Origin: AP-15 sp963712825 | GTDB taxonomy: Bacteria; Pseudomonadota; Alphaproteobacteria; ATCC43930; CGMCC-115725 | Assembly: GCA_963712825.1 (NCBI GenBank) | Contig: CAVQJP010000023.1 | Coordinates: forward strand, 248,001-312,000 | Direction of reading: 5' to 3' | Length of the DNA stretch: 64,000 nucleotides | In this document: in pieces, positions 8,399 through 14,442 of the stretch | Layout: every line of letters starts with the position of its first letter | Position numbering within the stretch: the first letter of the stretch is position 1 | Program-made: the position numbers and the translations under genes | The notes under the pieces: model-generated | The model's database searches: none | Seen by the model: only the letters and a program-made list of their open reading frames with translations | Told to the model about the DNA's origin: nothing

Positions 8399-9086
8399 TT
8401 ATCGCGATGAATTCGGGAGGGATGGGGCTATGCCAGTAGGTCTGCTGAAAGTCTCGTATGGCCGGCTTCCCGGCAAGCTCATGCCGGCTTGCCGGCCGGC
8501 TGTGTGGACGATGAGATCGGCCACCTCTAAACCCGGTTCCATAGAAGCCTTTGGCATGAAGCAGCCTTCGACCTCAACACCACGACCCCATATGTTTTTG
8601 AGACTGGCTAGGCCGTAATCACGTATAACCAAGCTGTTAGCCCGATCAGAGCTTTCGAAAATCAATGCGAGCACGTCCACGTCGCATTGTGAAACGTGGC
8701 GGGCGAAATAGTTGATCGTAACTAGGGAAATAGCCTTGTGTGTGTCGATTCCGGCCGGTAGTTCGGTTCTAGAATGGCACATTGTAGCGAACCGCCAGAA
8801 GGGCAACGCCATAAAGGTATTGATGCCGGTAATCTGGTGCATCGTCGGGCGGGTCTGTTCAAACTCGGTAGCATGGAACGGCTTTGTTGCCCCGCCAAGC
8901 CGCTCGCGTTTCAGCCGTCGCCAAGGCTTCGCAATTCGGCGCTTGTATTCAGGGAAGAGAACACCGCAACCGCCTCGCCCGAATGTCGGGTTTTTGGGGT
9001 CACTGAAATCCTCGATCCCTGTCGCATCTATGAAGATCAGGAGCGAGCGCGGCGGCAGTCTAGCCGTCCGGCATGTTTTCGGTCAT
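8399..9086 (-). pseudogene. DUF3800 domain protein, frameshifted near its N-terminus
   Basis: Translating the minus strand from 8399 upward gives a complete DUF3800-type protein: an N-terminal LLIFIDATGIEDFSD strand, a GGCGVLFPEY segment, and a C-terminal EPGLEVADLIVHTAGRQ. The acidic cluster resembles the RNase H-like active site of this family, although the usual DES-G is DAT-G here. The frame has no ATG/GTG/TTG before the conserved start. An ATG at 9086 overlaps the recombinase stop (ATGA) but reads only eight codons to a TAG at about 9062; one extra base near 9062 separates the two frames. Alternative internal ATG 8842 would drop the catalytic N-terminus. Confidence 0.65.
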
Positions 9087-9637
9087 GGGGTAAGCCGGGA
9101 AATCGTGCTGTTGTGGACGTTGTAGCTGCGGGCGATCTCCCTGATTGGTTCGCCCGCCTCGCGCCGCTTGATCGCCTCGGCCTGCTGGTGAGGGGTGAGC
9201 TTCGGCCTGCGGCCCATCTTCACGCCTCGCGCTTTGGCCCGCTCTCGGCCTTCGCCCGTGCGCGCCCGGATAAGGTCACGCTCAAACTCTGCAAGGCCGC
9301 CTAGCACGGTCAGCATCAGCCGCCCGTGCGATGTGGTGGTGTCGGCCCATGTGTCGCCAAGGGATTTGAAACCGGCCTTCTTGCCGGTGATGGCGGCGAG
9401 AATGTTCAACAGGTCTCGGGTGGATCGCGCCAGCCGGTCGAGCCGCGTCACCATCACCACGTCATCGGCCTCAAGCTCGTCGAGCAACCGGCGAAGCTGC
9501 GCCCGGTCGGTCTTGGCTCCGCTGACATGCACGTCGCGGAAAACCTTCCGGCATCCGGCCTTGGTCAGTTGCCGGGCCTGCGCCTCAACACTCTCGCTCT
9601 TGCCGCCCGGCGATACCCTTGCATAGCCATATTTCAT
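9083..9637 (-). CDS. serine recombinase, resolvase/invertase family
   Basis: A 184-residue small serine recombinase. The N-terminal catalytic domain begins MKYGYARVSPGGKS with the nucleophilic serine at about residue 9, followed by VTRLDRLARSTRDLL and GGLAEFERDLIRARTGEGRERAKARGVKMGR, all canonical. The C-terminal helix-turn-helix (EAIKRREAGEPIREIARSYNVHNSTISRL) would bind the recombination site. Length is normal for Tn3-type resolvases. A large inverted repeat lies immediately upstream (9656-9711). Its TGA overlaps the ATG of the DUF3800 reading frame. Confidence 0.92.
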   Translation of the reverse strand: MKYGYARVSPGGKSESVEAQARQLTKAGCRKVFRDVHVSGAKTDRAQLRRLLDELEADDVVMVTRLDRLARSTRDLLNILAAITGKKAGFKSLGDTWADTTTSHGRLMLTVLGGLAEFERDLIRARTGEGRERAKARGVKMGRRPKLTPHQQAEAIKRREAGEPIREIARSYNVHNSTISRLTP

Positions 9638-9655
9638 GGGGGTAGTTATGCAGCT

Positions 9656-9711
9656 AATTTACGCAGCAAAAAAGCCCAATCTTTTCAACGCACGAATTTT
9701 GCTGCGAAATT
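9656..9711. promoter_or_regulatory. inverted repeat upstream of the recombinase (possible res site)
   Basis: AATTTACGCAGCAAAA at 9656-9671 and TTTTGCTGCGAAATT at 9697-9711 are nearly perfect complements with a 25-base spacer, and lie 19 bases upstream of the recombinase start. Small serine recombinases usually have their res site and promoter here. The AT-rich arms contrast with neighbouring DNA. Whether it is a crossover site, an operator or an element end cannot be told from sequence. Confidence 0.45.
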
Positions 9712-9724
9712 CTTGATTTCTTAA

Positions 9725-9765
9725 GCGTGGGGCGGGTGCAACCCCCCGTAATCACCCGGGAGACC
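9725..9765. repeat. partial copy of GTAGGGCGGGTG-type palindromic repeat
   Basis: The sequence starting GCGTGGGGCGGGTGC and running through ATCACCCGGGAGA matches the left half of the complete copy at 12516-12590. It lies between the recombinase and the HigA-type antitoxin gene. The right arm is missing, so this is a truncated or degenerate member. Confidence 0.55.
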
Positions 9766-9800
9766 TGTTCCACCCAATCTCGTGCGCGGCTTCTTGCCAG

Positions 9801-10121
9801 TCAGCCCGGCTCGGGAACAGGGGGTCGGTAGGGCTTGACGGCGATCTCGGCTTCGCGTTGGCGCATCGAGTGGGCGTCGTGCCAGGCTTGCATGTTCAAC
9901 AGGGTTTCCATCTTCACGCCGAACGCTTTTTCGATCCGCAGCGCCATTTCCGCCGACAGGGCCGCGTTGCCGTTGATCAGGTCGGAGAGGGTGGCGCGGC
10001 GCACGTCGAGCACCTTTGCCGCGTCGCTCACCGACAAGCCGAGCTCGTCGAGAATTTCCTCGCGGATGAACACACCCGGGTGCGGCGGGGCCATCGCTAT
10101 TCTGGCGGGTGCGCGGCTCAT
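9801..10121 (-). CDS. higA: HigA-type antitoxin, XRE family
   Basis: A 106-residue helix-turn-helix protein: PHPGVFIREEILDELGLSVSDAAKVL is the standard opening of HigA/VapI antitoxins, and the recognition helix reads VRRATLSDLINGNAALS. It would neutralise the upstream-encoded HigB and repress the operon. Its ATG at 10121 overlaps the toxin stop (TGATG), indicating coupling; a shorter start at 10094 is possible. Toxin first, antitoxin second is the normal HigBA order. Confidence 0.9.
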   Translation of the reverse strand: MSRAPARIAMAPPHPGVFIREEILDELGLSVSDAAKVLDVRRATLSDLINGNAALSAEMALRIEKAFGVKMETLLNMQAWHDAHSMRQREAEIAVKPYRPPVPEPG

Positions 10122-10405
10122 CAGTGGTAGTCCTCCAAGTCGAGGTTGCAGACTTCACCCTGCCGGATGTCGAAGGTCAGCCGCCAATTGCCGCTGACCG
10201 AAATGCTCCACGTGCCTTTCCGGTCACCCGCTAGCTGATGAACACGCCAGCCGAGCGGCCCGACAACACCGCCCATGTCGGCTGCGGCGATCAGCATAGC
10301 AAGGATGTTGCGCAGCCGCCGCACCAGATCGTTGCGGAGTTCCCGGCTGTCGTCGTTTTCGATCAGGCGCAACAGGCCCCGGTGCCGCACGCTCCGAATG
10401 ATCAT
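10121..10405 (-). CDS. higB: HigB-type toxin, RelE superfamily
   Basis: A 94-residue protein with the HigB/RelE signature: MIIRSVRHRGLLRLIENDD at the start and GTWSISVSGNWRLTFDI then LDLEDYH at the end. These toxins cleave mRNA, usually at the ribosome. ATG 10405 is chosen because homology starts there; a longer in-frame extension upstream has no similarity to the family. A palindrome 13 bases upstream of the start is the probable operator bound by HigA. Length is normal, so the toxin appears intact. Confidence 0.9.
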   Translation of the reverse strand: MIIRSVRHRGLLRLIENDDSRELRNDLVRRLRNILAMLIAAADMGGVVGPLGWRVHQLAGDRKGTWSISVSGNWRLTFDIRQGEVCNLDLEDYH

Positions 10406-10711
10406 CTCAGCTCGGATGGTACGGTGAAACCGTACGACCGTCAAGTGGCGCGACAATAGCGCAGAGCGGGTGCAGCTGGCCGCGGGCCCGCGGAACCGAT
10501 GGCGAGTTCCGCGCCGCTCCGCCCGCCCTACGCCTGCTGCACAAAACAGCACAGTCGCTTCAGGGCTTTAATTTTGGGACAAAATCTTAAAAACGGCGCG
10601 GGGCCTTGTTTCTGGCTAAGGGGTTGAGCTTCGTCGAGAAGAGGACCTTGCTTGCTTCCGGCGGCTGCCGCTCGGACGCGGGGGGCTCGGGTGGCGGGGA
10701 CATTTATCGCT
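10406..10711. repeat. intergenic region with a degenerate palindromic repeat
   Basis: Apart from the higBA operator, 10460-10533 holds a degenerate copy of the GTAGGGCGGGTG-type repeat; its right half (CGATGGCGAGTTCCGCGCCG, ending CCGCCCTACG) matches the complete copy at 12516-12590. A perfect inverted repeat, ATTTTG-GGA-CAAAAT, lies at 10571-10585 in an AT-rich patch and could be a promoter element or second operator. No gene is supported here. Confidence 0.5.
10419..10435. promoter_or_regulatory. palindromic operator upstream of higBA
   Basis: GTACGGT at 10419-10425 and ACCGTAC at 10429-10435 form a perfect seven-base inverted repeat with a three-base spacer, placed just upstream of the higB start on the minus strand. 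HigA antitoxins bind such palindromes to autoregulate their operon; binding here is inference. Confidence 0.55.
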
Positions 10712-10903
10712 TTATTGCGCCGCCTGGCCGAGGCAGTGGGCGGGGACGAACTTGCCGTTCGCATAGCCGTCAGGAACCCAGGGCACCCCGGCCGGGCACG
10801 CATAGGTCTGACCTGCGCTTGTGGTCGACGTGCACCCCGCCATCGCGACAATCGCGGCGACGCCCATCATCAGGCCAGCGAACATTATGGCAAGAGAACG
10901 CAT
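10712..10903 (-). CDS. small lipoprotein, hypothetical
   Basis: A 63-residue protein starting MRSLAIMFAGLMMGVAA with a clear lipobox, VAMAGC, so it is probably acylated and membrane-anchored. The short mature part (YACPAGVPWVPDGYANGKFVPAHC) has two cysteines and a WVPDGY motif resembling the YXWXPGY-type envelope repeats of Proteobacteria. An AGGAAGG site lies about nine bases before this ATG; an ATG six bases earlier (10909) is an alternative. Function is unknown. Confidence 0.65.
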   Translation of the reverse strand: MRSLAIMFAGLMMGVAAIVAMAGCTSTTSAGQTYACPAGVPWVPDGYANGKFVPAHCLGQAAQ

Positions 10904-11201
10904 GTCCATGACCCTTCCTGCTGCGATACATCCATTACCCGGGGGCTCGCGTCGCGCGGCGAATGGCAGATATGCCGGCATTTTGGCTGCCGGCGCGGTC
11001 GTCGAGTGTAGCGACCTCCGCAAGAAGCCGCAGGACATTTGCCGCCGGTCACAAATTTGCGTCCACCCCGCTTGGCCGCGGCATTTATGTCCTGTTATGC
11101 CGCGGCAAAATCCGGTGCGCGCAGGGTGGGCGCAACCCCGCCTCGCAGTTGCCCGCGGAGGTGTCGGCGGGTTGCGCGGCGCTCGGCCCGCCCCGCGCTT
11201 G
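10904..11201. other. intergenic region, no gene supported
   Basis: The stretch between the lipoprotein and the acyltransferase has open frames on both strands but none with a ribosome site or recognisable sequence. Around 11105-11195 it carries a weak, diverged copy of the GTAGGGCGGGTG-type palindrome (GGGTGGGCGCAACCCCGCC and CGGGTTGCGCGGCGCTC). Confidence 0.4.
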
Positions 11202-12110
11202 CTATGACGGGTCGTTGGACCAGCGCTGGTGCAGCCACAACCAGCATTCGGGCTGCTCGCGAATCCACCGCTCCAGCGTGGCGTTCATCGCCACGCTCAG
11301 CGCATACACGTCGGCGGCGCGGTCGTTGGTGTCGGGGAGCGCCATCGGGGGTTCGCAGATCACGCGGAACCGCGCCGGCCCGAGACGCACCGGATGGACC
11401 GGTATGACCGGGCAACGGAAGCGAAGGGCGAACTGCGCGAGCGCCGGCGTGGTCATCGCCGGTCGTCCGAAAAAGGGCACGGCAAGACCTTCGTTCAGCT
11501 TCTGGTCCACCAGCATGCCGAGCACGCCGCCCCGTCGCAGATGCGCGAATGCCTCGCGCGCACCGGCGCTGCCTTTGGCGAACATCGGCACTTCCGCCCC
11601 CATCGCCTCGCGCCGCATGCCCTGGATCGCGGCGTCGACAGCCGGGTTCGATGCCGCCCGATAGAACCATGACACGGCGAGGCCGAGCGAGGCCGCAACC
11701 GGCAGGCCGATCTCCCAATTTGCGAGGTGGCCGGAGAACAGGATGGCGGGGCCGCCGTGGTCTCGCAGGGCCCGAAGCTCGGTGTCGTCCTCGCATTCCC
11801 AGCCGGGGCCGCCGGGCGTTCGCCGCAGCGCGCCGATATGGGGCATTTCCGCCGCCGTGCGTCCCAGATTCTCCCAGACATCCAGAAGCATCCGACGGAG
11901 TGCGGGCGCGTCGAGCTCGGGGAAGGCATGGCGCAGATTAGTCCCCGCCACGCGGGAGACGGGCAGCCAGGGTCCGATCGTCCGCGCCACACGGCCGCCG
12001 AGATCGGAAGCGGCCGCCGGCCCGAGCGCGCCGGCAACACGGATTCCCACCCGCAGCGCCGCTGCCTGAATTCGATCGTGCAGGGATGGATTGGGAGCGT
12101 CGGCAATCAA
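11202..12110 (-). CDS. lysophospholipid/lipid A acyltransferase, LpxL (HtrB) family
   Basis: A protein of about 302 residues with the LpxL/HtrB acyltransferase pattern: GTNLRHAFPEL early on, the catalytic H-x4-E in FSGHLANWEIG (around residue 125), GMLVDQKLNEG and VPFFGRPA, and the closing WLWLHQRW. These enzymes add secondary acyl chains to lipid A in the inner membrane. No ATG lies at the expected N-terminus; TTG at 12110 gives a normal family length and is used here, but the start is uncertain. Sequence upstream contains gene fragments and repeats, so the promoter region may have been rearranged. Confidence 0.85.
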   Translation of the reverse strand: MIADAPNPSLHDRIQAAALRVGIRVAGALGPAAASDLGGRVARTIGPWLPVSRVAGTNLRHAFPELDAPALRRMLLDVWENLGRTAAEMPHIGALRRTPGGPGWECEDDTELRALRDHGGPAILFSGHLANWEIGLPVAASLGLAVSWFYRAASNPAVDAAIQGMRREAMGAEVPMFAKGSAGAREAFAHLRRGGVLGMLVDQKLNEGLAVPFFGRPAMTTPALAQFALRFRCPVIPVHPVRLGPARFRVICEPPMALPDTNDRAADVYALSVAMNATLERWIREQPECWLWLHQRWSNDPS

Positions 12111-12232
12111 CGATGGGTCAGCCCGCCTGCGCCTGATCGTGCGCCTACTGATGTCCGCCCTCCACCCTGCGCCGAACGCACAACGGCACCTGCCGAACGA
12201 CCCTGGGCGCCCGGCCTCAAACTCCTGGGTAT

Positions 12233-12340
12233 TCACGGTTCCGCGGTCGGAATATAGCGACCGAAGGTCGCCGGGGATCTGCCAAGTCGGCGGGCGATCT
12301 GTAGCACGCCGATATCGGCATTGGCCAGCAGCGCCGTGGC
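12233..12340 (-). pseudogene. C-terminal fragment of a site-specific recombinase
   Basis: The minus strand encodes LLANADIGVLQIARRLGRSP followed by ATFGRYIPTAEP and a TGA at 12233-12235. This matches the C-terminal helix-turn-helix of resolvase/invertase proteins (typically 'ARRLGVSRATLYRYLP'). There is no catalytic domain upstream, so it is a remnant of an old mobile element, not the same gene as the intact recombinase at 9.1-9.6 kb, whose tail differs. Confidence 0.45.
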
Positions 12341-12389
12341 GGCCCCGTTTTCGCATGTTGGCGCGGCGGCGGAATTCGAGCGCAGCAAG

Positions 12390-12466
12390 CGTAGGGCGAC
12401 CGCAAACCGCCGCGGGGCGCTGGCGGGACCAAGGGCGGGTGGCGCGCCGCTCCACCCGCCCTAGCC
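12390..12466. repeat. GTAGGGCGGGTG-type palindromic repeat, copy A
   Basis: Begins CGTAGGGCG and ends GCTCCACCCGCCCTAG, with an internal AAGGGCGGGTGGCGCG. It shares its right arm with copy B 50 bases downstream. The two copies lie head-to-tail between the recombinase and tautomerase fragments. Confidence 0.6.
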
Positions 12467-12515
12467 TGCTATCCACCCCCAGGAAATGCCGCAACTTCTG
12501 GTCGGCGCCGGCGAG

Positions 12516-12590
12516 CGTAGGGCGGGTGCGACCCGCCGCGATCACCCGGGGAGCCGATGGCGGGTTGCGCGCCGCTCCACCCGCCCTACG
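12516..12590. repeat. GTAGGGCGGGTG-type palindromic repeat, copy B (complete)
   Basis: A 75-base element whose ends are perfect complements: CGTAGGGCGGGTG at 12516-12528 and CACCCGCCCTACG at 12578-12590. The interior includes ATCACCCGGGGAGCCGATGG. Such REP-like palindromes are frequent between proteobacterial genes and may be mobilised in trans. This is the best-preserved of at least four copies between 9.7 and 12.6 kb. Confidence 0.7.
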
Positions 12591-12612
12591 CCGGTTGAGG
12601 CGAGGACGCGGG

Positions 12613-12762
12613 GCGTTATCGCAAGCCTTGGACGACGGTGCGCGGCACGCGGTCGGCATCTCGCCCGACGATCTCGCGATCCTGGTTTATGAGACCGCGG
12701 GCGAGAACATCTCGTTCGGCCGCGGCCAGGCGCAACGCGCCGATATCGCACGCGCGGCGTGA
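12613..12762 (+). pseudogene. tautomerase-like gene fragment (3' end)
   Basis: The plus frame ending with TGA at 12760-12762 encodes ALDDGARHAVGISPDDLAIL followed by VYETAGENISFGRG. This resembles the C-terminal half of 4-oxalocrotonate-tautomerase-like proteins, in which a 'GIPPDD...E...EN' pattern recurs. There is no in-frame start and the upstream sequence is a palindromic repeat, so the gene appears truncated by it. The family assignment is tentative because the N-terminal catalytic proline is absent. Confidence 0.3.
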
Positions 12763-12786
12763 CCGAAGGCCGGGCCGGGGGCGGGT

Positions 12787-13617
12787 TTAGTCGACGCGTG
12801 CGAGGATGGCGTTGAAGAGCTCGGTGCGGCGTTCTTCGAGATTGCGGGCGGAGTTGCTGAACATCGCCCGCCAGTCGGGCCCAAGGATCAGGTGGGTCCC
12901 GAGCGGCGGCGGGGCGCCCTCGGTGTTGCGGGTGCGCCGCGCGGCCGATTCCAAAGCTTCGGGTGTGGTGTCCTGCCAGACGACGACGCGAAAGCCGGCG
13001 GCTTCGAGCTTGGCCCGCGTCTCGGCGGCAGAGTACAGAAAACTGATCGCCGCCTCGCGCGCCCATTGCACCGGGAAATGCGGGGGTCCGCCCGGCCCGG
13101 CGGCGACCTCCTGCAATGCGAGCTTGCCGCCGGGTTTGAGCACCCGACACATCTCGCGATAGAGGCGATCGCGGTCGGCGATGTTCATCGCCGCGTTCTG
13201 CGACCACACCACGTCAAAGCTGGCATCGGCGAAGGGCAGCTCGAGCGCGTTCCCCTGGCGATAGTCGACGAGGTCCTCGAGGCCGGTGCGGCGGGTCAGC
13301 ATCAGGGCGACGCGGACGAACTCGGCGGTCAGGTCGACCCCGGTGACCCGCACGCCGTAGCGCCAGGCGAGAAACCGCGACGGGCCGCCGAGACCGGAGC
13401 CGACATCGAGCACCCGCTCGGTGCCGGCGAGGCCGAGCAATTGGGCGAGCCGGACCGTCGCCGGCCGCTGGCCGCCGTGGAACTCGTCGACCGGTGCGAG
13501 ATCGTCCGGGGTCAGATGGTCGATGTCTTTTCCCATCCCTTGCAATGCCGCGAGGATCGAGGCACCGAGGTCGGTGGTCGTGTAATGGGTTTCGACGGGA
13601 TTTTGGCTGTTTGCCAT
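12787..13617 (-). CDS. SAM-dependent methyltransferase, class I
   Basis: A 276-residue Rossmann methyltransferase. Motif I is VLDVGSGLGGPSRF (around residue 68), followed by VTGVDLTAEFV, LPFADASFDVVWSQNAAMNI and the post-motif REMCRVLKPGGKLALQE. The layout resembles glycine/sarcosine/dimethylglycine N-methyltransferases and other small-molecule methyltransferases with an N-terminal ETHYTTTDLG segment; the substrate is unknown. It lies on the minus strand downstream of the VapBC-type pair with an 18-base gap and could be read from the same transcript. Confidence 0.85.
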   Translation of the reverse strand: MANSQNPVETHYTTTDLGASILAALQGMGKDIDHLTPDDLAPVDEFHGGQRPATVRLAQLLGLAGTERVLDVGSGLGGPSRFLAWRYGVRVTGVDLTAEFVRVALMLTRRTGLEDLVDYRQGNALELPFADASFDVVWSQNAAMNIADRDRLYREMCRVLKPGGKLALQEVAAGPGGPPHFPVQWAREAAISFLYSAAETRAKLEAAGFRVVVWQDTTPEALESAARRTRNTEGAPPPLGTHLILGPDWRAMFSNSARNLEERRTELFNAILARVD

Positions 13618-13635
13618 CGGCTGCTCCTGTCTGCG

Positions 13636-14067
13636 TTAGTCCGCTCTCGGCACTTTGACGGGTATGCCCATTTCTTGGGCGGCTGTAGCCAAGCGCCGAT
13701 CGAGCGTAATGAGGGTCGCATCGAGCCGCCGGGCAGTCGCGAGATGCAAGGCATCGGGCGCCCGGAGCCCGAGATCGAAGCGCCGCACGTAAATATAGGC
13801 GAGCCGAGCATCGGACGCGCCGATGTCGACCGGCAAGCTCATCGCGGCGCGCCAAGCATCAAAATCCGCCAGACGCGCAGATGCGTCGGTGGCGCTGAGC
13901 AGGGCCATGCGAACGAGACGCGATAGGGCCGCCGCGACTTCGGCGGCAGCAAAATCGCTGATCAGCAGTTCCTGTTCGCCGGCGCCGAGGCAGTCGTAAA
14001 CGGCTTCGGTGGTCGGCTCAGCGATCAGCGTCGGCAGGAGGACGCTCGTATCGAGATAGGCGCTCAA
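13636..14067 (-). CDS. vapC: VapC-type PIN-domain toxin
   Basis: A 143-residue PIN-domain protein: SAYLDTSVLLPTLIAE carries the first catalytic aspartate, AAAEVAAALSR the glutamate, LRAPDALHLATAR the third acidic residue, and ITLDRRLATAA the fourth. All four acids are present, so the nuclease should be active. The start is taken at TTG 14067, which overlaps the antitoxin TGA (TTGA) as expected for a coupled pair. A longer frame upstream overlaps the antitoxin and has no PIN homology. Confidence 0.88.
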   Translation of the reverse strand: MSAYLDTSVLLPTLIAEPTTEAVYDCLGAGEQELLISDFAAAEVAAALSRLVRMALLSATDASARLADFDAWRAAMSLPVDIGASDARLAYIYVRRFDLGLRAPDALHLATARRLDATLITLDRRLATAAQEMGIPVKVPRAD

Positions 14068-14312
14068 TCCTCTTTCAACTCGTAGACGAGATCGAGGATC
14101 TCGACCGAATTCAGCCCGACGCCCGGTCGGGCTCGGGTTCGCGCATGCAGCCACTCATGCGTGCCGGTAGCCGGCGTCCCCTGGCGCGACACAGGCCTAA
14201 GCTCGACGACCGGCGTGCCGCGCCGGGTGATGACCACCTCTTCACCCGCGAGCGCCTTGTCGATCAGGCTCGGAAGCCGGTTCTTGGCGTCGGCAACACT
14301 AAAAACGGTCAT
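14064..14312 (-). CDS. vapB: Phd/YefM-type antitoxin
   Basis: An 82-residue antitoxin beginning MTVFSVADAKNRLPSLIDKA and including EEVVITRRGTPVVELRPV, the Phd/YefM DNA-binding core. The C-terminal part (VEILDLVYELKED) would wrap the toxin. It precedes the PIN toxin and overlaps it by four bases. A sigma70-like promoter with an embedded CTATATAG palindrome lies just upstream. Confidence 0.88.
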   Translation of the reverse strand: MTVFSVADAKNRLPSLIDKALAGEEVVITRRGTPVVELRPVSRQGTPATGTHEWLHARTRARPGVGLNSVEILDLVYELKED

Positions 14313-14337
14313 CGATCAATCCATCCTGGTTCGGCCA

Positions 14338-14366
14338 TCTATATAGCCATCAGGTGAGAACGTCCA
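14338..14366 (-). promoter_or_regulatory. putative promoter/operator of the vapBC-type pair
   Basis: On the minus strand a TGGACG -35-like hexamer (14361-14366) and a TATAGA -10-like hexamer (14338-14343) are separated by 17 bases, about 25 bases before the antitoxin ATG. The palindrome CTATATAG (14339-14346) overlaps the -10 box, a good place for Phd-type autorepression. This is inference from pattern and position. Confidence 0.4.
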
Positions 14367-14442
14367 GGCTCGTCAAATTTTACATCGCTGTGCGTGCACC
14401 GCACGGCGCGATATCGTGATGCCAGCCCAATGGAGCACCGAC

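Larger units (their letters stand above)
12111..12786. other. rearranged region: gene fragments and palindromic repeats
   Basis: This 676-base stretch has no intact gene. It holds a recombinase C-terminal fragment, two copies of the GTAGGGCGGGTG-type palindrome and the 3' end of a tautomerase-like gene, each listed separately. The mixture suggests repeated insertion and deletion. Confidence 0.55.

Noticed and set aside
12091..12614. Plus-strand frame upstream of the tautomerase-like fragment
   Set aside because: Crosses two palindromic repeats and encodes Arg/Pro-rich nonsense; only the last 50 codons resemble protein.
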